Source: Cepaea nemoralis (lineage: Eukaryota; Mollusca; Gastropoda; Stylommatophora; Helicidae). Taken from it: a DNA stretch of 64,000 bases. Made by a program: the position numbers and the translations under genes. The stretch is from positions 225,001 through 289,000 of the forward strand of contig JACEFZ010024509.1 in NCBI GenBank assembly GCA_014155875.1. Direction: 5' to 3'. Shown here piece by piece: positions 1 to 10,699 of the stretch (within the stretch, counting starts at the first letter, position 1; each line of letters begins with the position of its first letter). The notes under the pieces are model-generated. The model was not told the origin of the DNA and did not search any database. It saw nothing but the letters and a program-made list of their open reading frames with translations.

Positions 1-154
1 AGGGGAAGAGAGGCAGAGGCCGACCAAGAGAAACGATGCTGGATGGATTGAGACGCTGGCAATGAAGAATATCAGCAGTAGATTGATCCAGAACACCAAA
101 GGTCAAGATATGTGGAGAGTCATGAACGCCTACGCCTGCTGGCAGGGCACTTGA
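1..154 (+). pseudogene. LINE ORF2 C-terminal end (fragment)
   Basis: This is the last part of a non-LTR retrotransposon ORF2, cut by the window start. One frame reads the basic motif GRGRPRETMLDGLRRW and stops at about 63. A neighbouring frame continues with MWRVMNAYACWQGT and stops at 152-154. Together they match the usual end of BovB/RTE-like ORF2 (basic GRPR motif, then R-x-W-R and A-x-x-W-x-G-T), so at least one frameshift separates the halves. A short GATGAT run follows, as expected of an RTE 3' tail. The copy is non-functional. Confidence 0.7.
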
Positions 155-216
155 TGATGATGTTTCCCTCGTGCTTTACACACCACAGACTATCCGTTAT
201 GAATTTATAAAACGTT

Positions 217-255
217 GGAAAAAAAAACAAACAAACAAACAAACAAACAAACAAA
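217..255. repeat. (AAAC)n microsatellite
   Basis: An A-run passes into about eight AAAC units. It is probably an old retroposon tail, but no element body can be joined to it with confidence. Confidence 0.8.
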
Positions 256-337
256 CTATGAAAGGATTCAAATAAATGCAAGTGAAATACACTGAGAAAA
301 ATGAAAGTATTCTTTTTATATTCCTTTTTTGTTGTTG

Positions 338-568
338 CGTATCCCTTACGGGACGTTGCAGTCAACACCAGCATTTTTCAGCTGCTGTTGATGTACTAGG
401 TAAGATTACGCTCAGTAGTTTGCCATTGCCTTCTGAGCGACGGCTCACATACCCAGTAAGTTACCAACGCGACGAGAACCGCTACCGATTCTCGCGCAGG
501 TTACGTTACTCATGAGAATATACGGTATTACGGAGAAAGACATTAACTCCTGGGCCAGGTAGACCGGC
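338..568 (-). repeat. tRNA-derived SINE, family A
   Basis: Read on the minus strand this starts with GCCGG and a tRNA-like head and ends with a motif telling of GTTGACTGCAACGTCC. The same body recurs at 1872-2040 (minus), 11344-11575 (minus), 11182-11673 (plus, split), 17422-17648 (plus) and 61632-61882 (plus). The dispersed copies and tRNA-like box A/box B regions support a SINE. The family name is mine. Confidence 0.7.
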
Positions 569-1320
569 TTTTATTCCTAATCTAAGTAAATCTCTTATGT
601 GTGACATTTGTTCGCGGGTTTAAGACAGTTAAGCAGTCCATATAAGAATGGTAAGAGTTAACTGTTAATTTAAGAAATCTGACATGCTCAGCTAAACCAT
701 GAAAACGTTATCAATTTGTCAGTTACCTTGTTATGTACCTTAATATCATATTCGTAAATTTTATGATAAACCCTTACCAAATGGGAGCTAATTTCTAACA
801 GAGTGATAAAAACTCCGCCGTGGAGCAAGTACAACATGGGGTTTCTGATCGTCAGAAGTGGCCCCATTCCCAGAATGTTTCGACCCTTTACCTTCTTGAC
901 ATTCTCTGGGGGAGGGCCCGCCCGGGCCATGACTCCGGATGTCGTGGTATAAAATAATGTAAAGTTATATGTTGGTATTGCAGGGGAAATTTGTCCTCAA
1001 AAGTCCTAATTTTTCGACCCAAATGTCCTCATGTTGTGTGTTAGCGAGGTGGCAGCTACTCGCGTCACATCTGTCCATTTGGAACGTGACTTAATAAGGA
1101 CTGAGAAACGGAAACTATAATTACCCTGGAGACTCGAGCAACTGTTGTCCACTTGAAAGCTTCAGTGTCAGCAGGCACCTAAATTCATTTGCTCATTGAC
1201 TTTTCAGTCTCTCAATGGAATTTTTTTCCCCATTTTCCACAGAAACCAAATTTCCACTTCCATTAGATGTGTTTCAGCTTTTCAGCGAATTGTCCACTGC
1301 CACAATCATATTATTTAGGG
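569..1320. other. No gene recognised
   Basis: I see no supported coding exon, RNA gene or clear repeat here. Short open frames on both strands lack recognisable domains. Confidence 0.5.
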
Positions 1321-1321
1321 T

Positions 1322-1620
1322 TATTTCACTCGTGACTCGCATGTAGGTCTTGATCTGTGCCATCGAGAGGTCGCAAGTAGGCCTTAGCCTGTGCCAGCGA
1401 GTCTAAATGTCATCACTGGTGACTAGCATGTAGTCCTTTGCCTGTTCCAGCGAGTCCAGATGTCATCACTGGTGACTCGCTTGTATATCTTGGTCTGTGC
1501 CAGCGAGAGGTCGCATGTAGGCCTTAGCCTGTGCCAGCGAGAGTCTAGATGTCATCACTGGTGACTTGCATCTAGGTCTTGATCTGTGCCAGCGCCAATC
1601 TAGATGTCATCGCTGTAAAC
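1322..1620. repeat. Irregular tandem repeat (about 52 and 90 bp units)
   Basis: Phrases such as GTCATCACTGGTGACT and CTGTGCCAGCGAG recur, with CATCACTGG at about 1411, 1464 and 1553. The spacing alternates between about 52 and 90 bp, so a shorter unit was duplicated together with an extra part. There is no coding periodicity. Confidence 0.75.
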
Positions 1621-1871
1621 CTCAGTACATGTCTCATAGTTCTAATGGGGCTATCTCCAGTACAAACCAAGACCATTCGCATTACTTCATCCTTTATTCG
1701 TTCCAATTGTTCATTACAAGACAGAATGAATTAAAGTAACAATTATAAAAGTGCATATTTCCGCAATCGTTGAATGTTATAGCAGGATTAACGGATTAAA
1801 AATTAACACCAAAAAAAAAAAAAAACACACACCCCACCTACATATGTACGTGCACAAGATACTTAGTTACA

Positions 1872-2040
1872 TATCCTTTACAGGACGTCGCTTTCAACCT
1901 CAGCATATTTTGGCTGTTTGTGATTTCTTGGCAAGTTCGCCATTGCTTTCTAAACGATCGGCACTCACATCTTTGTATGAAAACCAACGCAAGGCGTCCT
2001 TCCAAATTGCTCGCGGCTGTGTTTCGATCGCGGTATGGTG
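1872..2040 (-). repeat. SINE family A, diverged copy
   Basis: The CCTTTACAGGACGTCGC start and the following CAGCAT, TTTCTTGGCAAG and CTTTCTAAACGATCGGC blocks match the minus-strand copies at 338 and 11344. The tRNA-like half is badly eroded. The 300 bases after it, up to the minisatellite, hold nothing I can name. Confidence 0.5.
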
Positions 2041-2349
2041 GATAGCGAATTACATTCGTGACCCATTAGTCAAAGCGCTATTGTCTATGTACATGACTTC
2101 ACAGACAATTCTGAATTAGACACAAAATAAATTTACAAGGGCTGGTTGGTATTGCAAATATCTCACACAGAACTGTCCCATATAATTCCCTACACCAGTT
2201 ACTTGGAATTCAACGTCAACTTCCCGTCCAGAAATAAATGGCAAACTACTTAACGTAAAACTGTCACAAAAACCAAACCAGGGTTGGGGTTGATAGCAAC
2301 TCGCTGCACAGGTCATGAGACATTTTGTAAGGAATTGCAGAAGTATAGA

Positions 2350-4295
2350 AACACATGCAGTAAACTGGGGTGCTTGATATAAATATATGCAATAAACTGG
2401 CGTGTGTGAAACAAATATATGCAGTAAACTTGTGTGTGTGAAACAAATATATGCAGTAAACTGGGGTGTTTGAAACAAATATATGCAGTAAACTGGGGTG
2501 TTTGAAACAAATATATGCAGTAAACTGGGGTGTGTAAAACAAATATATGCAGTAAACTTGTGTGTGTGAAACAAATATATGCAGTAAACTGGCGTGTGTA
2601 AAACAAATATATACAGTAAAATTGTGTGTGTGAAACAAATATATGCAGTAAACTGGGGTGTTTGAAACAAATATATGCAGTAAACTGGGGTGTTTGAAAC
2701 AAATATATGCAGTAAACTGGGGTGTTTGAAACAAATATATGCAGTAAACTGGGGTGTTTGAAACAAATATATGCAGTAAATTGGCGTGTGTAAAACAAAT
2801 ATATACAGTAAACTTGTGTGTGTGAAACAAATATATGCAGTAAACTGGGGTGTTTGAAACAAATATATGCAGTAAACTGGGGTGTTTGAAACAAATATAT
2901 GCAGTAAACTGGTGTGTGTGTGTGAAACAAATATATGCAGTAAACTTGTGTGTGTGAAACAAATATATGCAGTAAACTGGGGTGTTTGAAACAAATATAT
3001 GCAGTAAACTGGGGTGTTTGAAACAAATATATGCAGTAAACTTGTGTGTGTGAAACAAATATATGCAGTAAACTGGGGTGCTTGAAACAAATATATGCAG
3101 TAAACTGGGGTGTTTGAAACAAATATATGAAGTAAACTGGTGTGTGTGTGTGAAACAAATATATGCAGTAAACTTGTGTGTGTGAAACAAATATATGCAG
3201 TAAACTGGGGTGTTTGAAACAAATATATGCAGTAAACTGGGGTGTTTGAAACAAATATATGCAGTAAACTTGTGTGTGTGAAACAAATATATGCAGTAAA
3301 CTGGGGTGCTTGAAACAAATAGTTGTAGTAAACTGGCGTGTGTGAAACAAATATATGCAGTAAACTTGTGTGTGTGAAACAAATAGATGCAGTAAACTTG
3401 TGTGTGTGAAATAAATATATGCAGTAAACTTGTGTGTGTGAAACAAATATATGCAGTAAACTGGGGTGCTTGAAACAAATAGTTGTAGTAAACTGGCGTG
3501 TGTGAAACAAATATATGCAGTAAACTTGTGTGTGTGAAACAAATAGATGCAGTAAACTTGTGTGTGTGAAATAAATATATGCAGTAAACTGGGGTGGGTG
3601 AAACAAATATATGCAGTAATCTGGGGTTAGTGAAACAAATATATGCAGTACACTGGGGAGTGTGAAACAAATATATGTAGTAAACTTGTGTGTGTGAAAT
3701 AAATATATGCAGTAATCTGGGGTGACTGAAACAAATATATGCAGTAAACTGGGGTGTGTGAAACAAATATATGCAGTAAACTTGTGTGTGTGAAACAAAT
3801 ATATGCAGTAATCTGGGGTGAGTAAAATAAATATGTGCAGTAAACTGGGGTGTCTGAAACAAATATATGCAGTAAACTTGTGTGTGTGAAACAATTATAT
3901 GCAGTAAACTTGTGTGTGTGAAACAAAGATATACAGTAAATTTGTATATGTGTGAAACAAATATATGCAGTAATCTGGGGTGTGTGAAACAAATATATGC
4001 AGTAAAGTGGTGTTGTGAAACAAATATATGCAGTAAACTGGTGCTGTGAAACAAATATATGCAATAAACTGGCATGTGTGAAACAAATATATTCAGTAAA
4101 CGGGTGTGTATGAAAAAAAAATATATGCAGTAAACTGATGTTGTGAAACAAATATATGGAGCAAACTGGCGTGAGTGAAACAAATATATGCAGTAAATTG
4201 GAGCACGTGAAATCAATGTAATCATTAAACTGGGGTGTGTGAAACAAATATATGTAGTAAAGTGGTTTGTGTGAAACAAATATATGCAGTAAACT

Positions 4296-4353
<58 letters not shown>

Positions 4354-4426
4354 ACAAATATATGCAGTAAAGTGGGGTGAGTGAAACAAATATATGCAGT
4401 AAGCTGGTGTGTGTGTGTGTGTGTGA

Positions 4427-4487
<61 letters not shown>

Positions 4488-4618
4488 ATATGCAGTAAAT
4501 TGGGGCGTTTGAAACAAATATATGCAATAAACTGGAGTGTGTGAAACAAATATATGCAGTAAACTGGTGTGTGTGTGAAACAAATATATGCAGTAAACTG
4601 GGGTGTTTGAAACAAATA
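2350..4618. repeat. 32-bp minisatellite array, main block
   Basis: About 70 head-to-tail copies of a 32-bp unit built around GAAACAAATATATGCAGTAA, followed by a variable end: GGGGTGTTT, TTGTGTGTGTG or GGCGTGTGTG types. Longer TG ends make some units 36 bp. The variants occur in ordered blocks: a 160-bp five-unit block at about 3301 repeats at about 3461, and a 228-bp seven-unit block near 2909 recurs near 3137. The array resumes at 6350 after a transposon. The unit has no minus-strand stop codon in any frame, which creates long false ORFs. Confidence 0.95.
4294..4482. repeat. Two expanded (TG)n tracts inside minisatellite units
   Basis: The TG-rich tail of two minisatellite units has grown into pure or nearly pure TG runs at about 4294-4350 and 4405-4481. 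They are separated by ordinary units, so each expanded in place. Confidence 0.9.
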
Positions 4619-4908
4619 CAGTGGTACCTCGGGTTACGAACTTAACTCGTTCTAGAACTCGGTTCGTAACCCTAAACGTTCTTAACCGAAACATTGAAAT
4701 CAATTAAATAGAGACAATCCGTTTCAAGATTTTTTTATATTAACATCTGGTCGTTTACCTGACAAAACGCAAAGAACACGTCTACTTCACGTATTAAATA
4801 AAGAGAAAGTAAATAACCAAATAAAGGAAATGTAAAATTAAAAAAAAAAAGATTCAGTCTATCTTTCTTACCGAGAAAACGATCATGGGAAATTTGTCAC
4901 TTTCCTTG

Positions 4909-5364
4909 CTATTCTGAATCATTAGTTTTAGTGGTTTCTTGTCGCTGTTTCTTGGCTACCGACTGGGAATCTTTCTGCACCAAGAAACTATCAAGGGAAA
5001 TTTGTAGCTTCCTTTGCTGGAGAATCTTTCTGAAGTGGGCCATCGTGTTATCATTCATCAGGTTTACTGCCCTGTTAGCAACAAGTTTGCTTGGATGATG
5101 GTTCACAATGAAGTCTTCGACGTCTGCCCACTTGCTGCAAATTTCTTTAATCCTGGCAGTTGAAACGGTCACTGTCTCCTCATCATCGTACGACTGCTCC
5201 CCCTTTAATGTCCTTAGCTGTTCATTCTGAAGGTCCACAAGCTCATCTGTAGTGAGCTCTCCACTGAGGTCTTCAATCAGCTCCTCCAAGTCGTTGCCAT
5301 CGACGTCCAGGCCCATATGTTTGCCCAAGGACACAATCTCATCCACTACATTGGCACAGAACAA
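4909..5364 (-). pseudogene. Tigger-like transposase, C-terminal part
   Basis: An open stretch of 151 codons has the acidic DVDGNDLEELIEDLSGELTTDEL region, then IKEICSKWADVEDFI and HFRKILQQRKLQISLDSFL. These are typical of the C-terminal tail of TIGD1-like transposases. In the intact family this follows the DDE domain. Here the sequence just upstream (about 5340-5480 on this strand) shows only scraps of the catalytic domain, including a broken CDE motif and LCQCSG, in other frames. The first methionine is internal to the ancestral protein, so this is a remnant and not a gene start. Confidence 0.8.
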
Positions 5365-5633
5365 CAGAGTTAGCCTCTCTTTTATTTGTTTGTGCCCCTG
5401 CAGTGCTTTTTTTCCTCCTGGTGGCCCGCTTCATCGCAATTAAAGACTTGTTGTGGCACGTAATATTCCTCTTTGATGGACTTATCAAATTCCACCCTGA
5501 ACGCTTCTGCTTTTTTTTTTCCTCGTTAGAACTTGCAGCCTCTTCGTGCTTGATTACACTATGAATGCCACTTATTATTATTATTTTTTTTGAACTTGTC
5601 AAAACAGCCTCTGCTGGCTTTAAAATCGTTAGT

Positions 5634-6009
5634 CTAAGCACTTGTACCAAGAAATTTCGACAATAAATCACTGTGCAACAGCTTCGCCTTTACACATATT
5701 ATTGCCTCAATAATACTATCTCCTGCAAGTTGATTAAAATTGATCCAGATCAAGAGAAGATTTTCAGCTTTCTCTAAAATTTGAGGTCTTTGCTTCTGCA
5801 GCTTAGTTACGCTTTTAGCCACATCGACTGATTTGAGTAACTCTTTGTTCTATATGATGGTGGAAATAGTTGATTTTGCCATACAATGCTCATTAGTGAT
5901 GTCGGACACACGAACACCATCTTCATGTTTCATTATTATTTCCTTCTTTACCTCCACTGTTATTCGTTTCTGCTTCCCAGCAGCACCACTACCTTTCTTC
6001 GAACTCATA
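5634..6009 (-). pseudogene. Tigger-like transposase, N-terminal DNA-binding part
   Basis: The reading starts at an ATG near 6009 with MSSKKGSGAAGKQKR and continues through a helix-turn-helix region resembling the CENP-B/pogo DNA-binding domain, then VAKSVTKLQKQRPQILEKAE. The frame changes near 5820-5880, so this part is also broken. It would have bound the terminal inverted repeats. It is the partner of the C-terminal fragment at 4909-5364; the catalytic core between them is largely lost. Confidence 0.7.
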
Positions 6010-6349
6010 ATTGATGGTGCTAACAAGGAAAATAATGAAAGAGATTAAACTGAACACAGTGCCACTGCTAAGAAATCTTTTACTGCTGTGTAGTAAGTCA
6101 AAGGAAAGCGAGGCTGCGCACGCGTGCAAAACTAGGTAACTAGGCTAGCGCTAAGCGATGTTAGTACTGCGTGGCCATCGTTTGTACTGTACGCGATCGT
6201 TTGTCTCCAACTTTAAACCTTGCTCTCTCTGTCGCCTTCATTCGTAACTCGATTCACTGTTTTTTACATGAGACAAAATATTTTCGAAGTTGTTGTTTGT
6301 AACCTGAATTGTCCGTGACCTGAGGCGTTCGTAATCCGAGGTACCACTG

Positions 6350-6570
6350 TATATGCAGTAAACTAGGGTGTGTGAAACAAATATATGCAGTAAACTGGGG
6401 TGTGGGAAACAAATATATGGAGTAAACTGGGGTGTGTGAAACAAATATACGCAGTAAACTGGGGTGAGTGAACCAAATATATGCAGTAAACGGAGTGTGT
6501 GAAACAAAGGTATGCAGTAAACTGTATATGTGTGAAACATATGTATGTAGTAAACTGGTGTGCCTGAAAA
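6350..6570. repeat. 32-bp minisatellite array, right block
   Basis: About seven more units of the same 32-bp repeat continue after the Tigger insertion, in the same orientation and phase. They are somewhat more diverged than the central units (for example GGTATGCAG and CATATGTATG variants), as often seen at array edges. Confidence 0.9.
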
Positions 6571-6583
6571 AGAACACCATTTG

Positions 6584-6985
6584 TTATACATCAAATGCGG
6601 CACCAGCCAATCTGTCTGCTTGTTTATTTCCAACCACACCATAGTGTCCTGGAGAAAAGATCCAGCGAATGCTCACAACCCGCAACACCTGAATTGATGC
6701 ATGCCATTCTGCACGAAGCATGCCAGTCTTCACATTTCCGAGCATGCTTTGTGAATCAGTCACAATCACGACATGCGTATACAGTTTGTTCTCCAACCAG
6801 AGGAAAGCTACAGTAACCGACTCCACCTCCATTCTCAGACTTGAGGTTGGGTGTCATATGCCAAGCTCTCCTTTACTAAACATTCTCCATTGACTTTTGC
6901 TGTGAAGTCTCAGGCATATTTTTTGCTACTTAACACATGGCCATCGGTATAGATGAACACATCGCCAGTACGAGAGTAGTCCTAA
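6584..6985 (-). pseudogene. LINE RNase H domain remnant
   Basis: Minus-strand translation gives VFIYTDG, then MEVESVTVAFLWL, VIVTDSQSML and FSPGHYGVVGNKQADRLAG. This is the core of the RNase H domain that follows reverse transcriptase in some LINE groups (I, Vingi/Ingi and relatives), with the catalytic TDG, E, D and late D positions recognisable. A stop after VFIYTDGHVLSSKKYA shows the copy is dead. Related C-terminal pieces occur at 7805-8055, 14165-14420, 35480-35705, 39480-39755 and 55600-55712. Confidence 0.75.
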
Positions 6986-7375
6986 ATTAATTGCTGTTAG
7001 ATTCATACAAGAGACAACATTGCAGTTATAAACATATTTCAGGCGAACGAAAGAAGAAGAAGAAGAATTGCTGACTTTTTCCATTACAGGCCCTCTCTGC
7101 CTGGTACTGCGACAATTTCAATAGCCCACTCGTATATATTTGAATTTTTTTCCCCTGTGTTTTTTCCCCTTACTCCCCCGGTCCCGCCCTTATATTTCTT
7201 TGCCTTCTTCTCTCTCCATTCCCTCGCATTCTCCTCTTCAATCCATCTACACTGACTGTTGAAGATGACATCAAGCGTAGAGCACGTATTCCGTAGCTCT
7301 CGCGATGATTCTGAGAATTAAAATTAATACCATATATAAAGTGGGTGTAACTATGCGTCTAACATCCGTAAGCCC
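6986..7375. other. No gene recognised
   Basis: The stretch has a pyrimidine-rich part (about 7130-7250) and otherwise unremarkable AT-rich sequence. Nothing coding is supported. Confidence 0.45.
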
Positions 7376-7804
7376 TTATAAGGTGTGATAAAGTGTCCTT
7401 TACGTTTTTATTTACTTCACTAATCTCCGTAGGATCCTGTGATTTTACTATTACTGAGAGAACTACACAAAACGTTGGTTTCAGATCTTGATCACAATTA
7501 ATGATATTTTAGCCGACTTTCACGCCTTAAGTGCAAATACTGCCTTGTTGTGTTTTTTAACAATTGTGAAATCACGTTTTATTGAGTTTATACTTTCTCA
7601 ATTACCAGTTTCACGGTAAATTGTCACCTTTAAAATATTTTATTTTATGTGTGGGAGTATCAACATTATTCTGGTTTAGCTGATTTCGGCTTATCATAAA
7701 TATTACTGCTGTTCTTTTATCTCTTTGCTGAAACTTGTAAAAATAAGAGTGAGAGGCGTTGAGTCAAAAATTATATCTCAACACTTGGGGCATTTTTCAT
7801 CTTT

Positions 7805-8055
7805 AATAACTAGCGAAGAGTCCCATTACTAATGGTACCAGGTGCAGTCTGAAAATTATGTGTCTGTCTAGCCTTTACTCGGGAAACAGAGTGTCGACTA
7901 GATCCTCTGGTCACTTCATACCGCGCCACTTTCTCCCTGAAATGATGGTTTATCTGTTCTTCCACACTATTCACGTGAATCCACAGGGCCCTGAAAACAT
8001 CTGCCTCGTTGTGCACCAATACTCCACCCAAACTGTCCGTCTGCTCGTATCTCAA
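7805..8055 (-). pseudogene. LINE ORF2 C-terminal remnant (post-RNase H)
   Basis: The minus strand reads EADVFRALWIHVNSVEEQINHHF, later TRGSSRHSVSRVKARQTHN and GTISNGTLR. These match the region after the RNase H domain in the LINE family seen at 35480, 14165 and 39480. The frame is open for about 80 codons, but there is no RNase H or RT attached. It lies inside the composite repeat and is shared by both copies, so it predates that duplication. Confidence 0.65.
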
Positions 8056-8239
8056 TACACCAGCATATCCCGGGGTTAGAGGGTCTGGGGACGGGTGGGG
8101 GGTGGGAGGGGGGAACTTAACAAATGCTCGCTATGTTTAATTTAAAAAAAAAATTAAAACATGGCAATCTGCACGAAAAAACATAATAATAAAGGACAAT
8201 GATTTTTTTTAAGCAAATCTTGGATTAAATCACAGGGAC

Positions 8240-9095
8240 ACAGATTACCACAAAGATTACCACAAAGATTACCACAAAAAGATTACCACACTTGTGATGA
8301 AAATAAGAAAAATGAATTAACTATAAATTTGTGGAAGAACATTTTTGAAGAAAATACAGAATAAGGAATGATTTACAAATTTATGAAGAAGCCACTTGAT
8401 AATGAATGATTTATAAATTTGTGAAGAAAATAAATGTTATTACATAATTTACAAATTTTGGAAAGAAACTCAGGTTTAAGGAATCATTTACAAACTTGTG
8501 AAGAAAATATATGTTAATTAACGATTTACAAATTTGAGAAGAAAATATAATTTCACCGGATAATAAACGATGTATATATTTATGAAGCGAACAAGGGTAA
8601 TGAATAAAGGACAAATTTGTTGAGAAAATATGACAACAATTGAATTACAAATTATTGAAGAAAATACAGAAGAATGAATGATATACAAATATGTGAAGAA
8701 AATAAATGTTATTGAATGATTTACATATTTGTGAAAGAAATATTTTGAGAATTCATTGATAAATTTGTGGAGAAAATAGGCCTACAGTATAATGAATGAT
8801 TCACAAAGTTGTGATAAAATGCAAGGTATCAATTTCAAACTTTTGAAAAAAATACACATTGATGAATGATTTACAAATTTGTGAGGAAAACAGAAGATAA
8901 TGAATTATTTATAAATCTGAGAAGAAAATGCAGGATAATGAATGATGACAAATTTGTTGAGAAGATGGGATAATGAATGATTTAAAAAATGTGTAAGTAA
9001 ACCTTGGTATATTAAATGTTTTATTTTTAATGAATATGCGCAAAAGGATAATGAATAATTACAAAATTGTTGGGATTATGGGATTATAAATGTTC
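8240..9095. repeat. AT-rich degenerate minisatellite (about 38 bp), block 1
   Basis: More than twenty degenerate copies of a 38-bp unit built around AATGAATGATTTACAAATTT and GTGAAGAAAATACAGGAT. It opens with a small 14-bp repeat of AAGATTACCACA. The same unit forms blocks at 35845, 39135 and 40080. Confidence 0.85.
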
Positions 9096-9099
9096 CTGT

Positions 9100-9510
9100 C
9101 GGTGATATTCCTTCGTGTTATTGTCGTCATGCCTCTTCACAAATCTAGGTTCTTGTTGTCCTATCGTTGATAATCCCCCATGTCATTGTCCTTATGCCTC
9201 TCCACAAATATTGGTCCTTGGTGTCCTATAGTTGATATTGCTCCTTGTCATTGTCCTCATGTCTCTCCACAAATCTTTGTCTTTGGTGTCCTGTCGGTGA
9301 TAGTCCTCCGTTGCATTGTCCTCCTGTCTCTCCACAAATCTAGATCTTGGTGTCCTGTCGATGATAGTCCTCCATGTCATTGTCATCATGTCTCTCTATA
9401 AATCTATGTAATTGGTGTCCTATCGTTGATATTTTTCCATGTCATTGTCCTCATGTTTCTCTAAAATCCTTGGTCCTTGGTGTCCGTCGGTGGTATCCCT
9501 CCATCCCATT
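9100..9510. repeat. About 65-bp tandem repeat, six copies
   Basis: The unit contains CTCTCCACAAATCT, then CTTGGTGTCCTATCG and CATGTCATTGTCCTC. Copies begin near 9125, 9190, 9260, 9325, 9385 and 9450. A shorter relative is at about 37620-37760 in the second composite copy, so the array length changed after duplication. Its open frames are shadows of the repeat. Confidence 0.85.
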
Positions 9511-10289
9511 GTCTTCAACCGTCAAGCAACATTTCTCTTGGTGGGCTTCTGCCTCTTCTACCACAGCACTTTCCAGTCGTCACGGTGCTCTTCCATGTCT
9601 CCATTCTCGTTATATAACCAATGCCACAGGTTTGCCTCTTTCATATAGTTGTGTGTATTGTTCTTCTTCTCTTTCCAAATTTCTCTTTCACAAGCAACAA
9701 GTCTATTGTTTCACGAGTAAATTATCTATCGCACTTGTATTCATCTACTTCGTGGTTTTCCGTTGCTCCACACCCCGACACGCTTCCCTACATAATTATG
9801 TTTTCCAGACACCCAAGCCCTTTTTACATGCCCATAATATTTCATGTTCATAAATTTAATCTACCTCAATAATCAACCTTTAACAGTATTGAATTCTTAT
9901 TGGACACATCTGTTTGTTCTCTTGTCCTTCAGTGAAATGTGAATATCCTTCTTCAACACTTATAGTCAAAAACGTGTATGTGCTTTTCAGCTTGTTAGTA
10001 AAATGTCTAAATTTCTCAACTATATTTTGTAACAAGAAATAAACGTGCTCTCAGACTCTGACTTGCGGTGTTCCATATGTTCCAGTCCATAAATGTGTTA
10101 TTTGTTTTAGTCTCTGTCAGTAGTTAGATGCTGGTCTTCTATTCGCCGTCCGCCAACCTCTTAACATTATACAAAACAACCATATCTCAATGATGTCTAT
10201 TTTTCCCCAGTTGCGTTGTTATTCAGTGACATGCTTGACAGCCATAAAGTAGCATGATCAGCATGTTGTTTTTGTTTGCGTTGTTATTG

Positions 10290-10480
10290 TTGGTGTCTTC
10301 AAATTATGCGTTAGGCGACGTGGGAAGGGGTTATTTAATTTCCAGCGCCTGTGACAGGCGCCTTTCCTCCATTTCTTACATGATTCATGTTCATAATTTT
10401 TCCAGGATCAAATAAATTGCCTATCAGTTTGCTAGACCTGTTAAAGGTTCCTTACTTACTTGACCTTTTCATATCATTTT
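10290..10480. repeat. Unclassified dispersed repeat, copy 1
   Basis: It matches 21140-21325: GTTAGGCG, TCCAGCGCCTGTGA, GCGCCTTTCCTCC, CATGATTCATG and GGTTCCTTAC occur in the same order. There are no terminal repeats or coding motifs. It may be part of a LINE 3' end or a non-autonomous element. Confidence 0.6.
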
Positions 10481-10699
10481 GATGAAGTACTCGGTAACCC
10501 TTCTCCTTTGCTTATATTAAACAAAGGCTATTAATATACATAGGTATATGTAGTAAATAAACTTGGTCGAAATAATAAAATTGGTCCGAGTATTAAAACT
10601 TAAGGCCAACAGGCAGCACAGCTGAGACGGAAAATCTCAAGGCACATTAGAAAAGAGCCATGGCAACTTTTACCTGGCGAACACTAATCTGAAATTAAT

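Larger units (their letters stand above)
4619..6349 (-). mobile_element. Tigger/pogo-type DNA transposon, internally deleted
   Basis: The element is bounded by inverted repeats of about 22 bp. The left end reads CAGTGGTACCTCGG and the right end reads its complement, CCGAGGTACCACTG. TA flanks both ends (4617-4618 and 6350-6351), and the flanks rejoin to rebuild one minisatellite unit exactly, which shows TA target duplication. The minus strand carries the N-terminal and C-terminal parts of a Tigger-like transposase, but most of the DDE catalytic region is missing. It could move only with transposase supplied in trans. Confidence 0.9.
7376..10275. repeat. Composite repeat / segmental duplication, copy 1
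   Basis: This whole stretch is paralogous, in the same orientation, to 35112-38350. Matching landmarks in order are: TCTCCGTAGGATCCT; a LINE C-terminal fragment on the minus strand; an AT-rich 38-bp array; the CAAGCAACATTTCTCT segment; ATATAACCAATG; GTAAATTATCTATC; and CAGACTC near the end. The last 250 bases also match 44456-44720. Identity looks moderate and the tandem arrays differ in length. It is either an old segmental duplication or an unclassified large mobile repeat. Confidence 0.75.

Noticed and set aside
2116..4703. Several very long minus-strand open frames (358 to 783 codons) that look like a repetitive Tyr/Phe/His-rich protein
   Set aside because: They are produced by a stop-free 32-bp minisatellite read in all three frames. 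No domain, no credible start, and TG tracts translate as His-Thr runs.
2350..6570. CRISPR-like array
   Set aside because: Units are contiguous with no unique spacers, and the context is clearly eukaryotic. It is a minisatellite.
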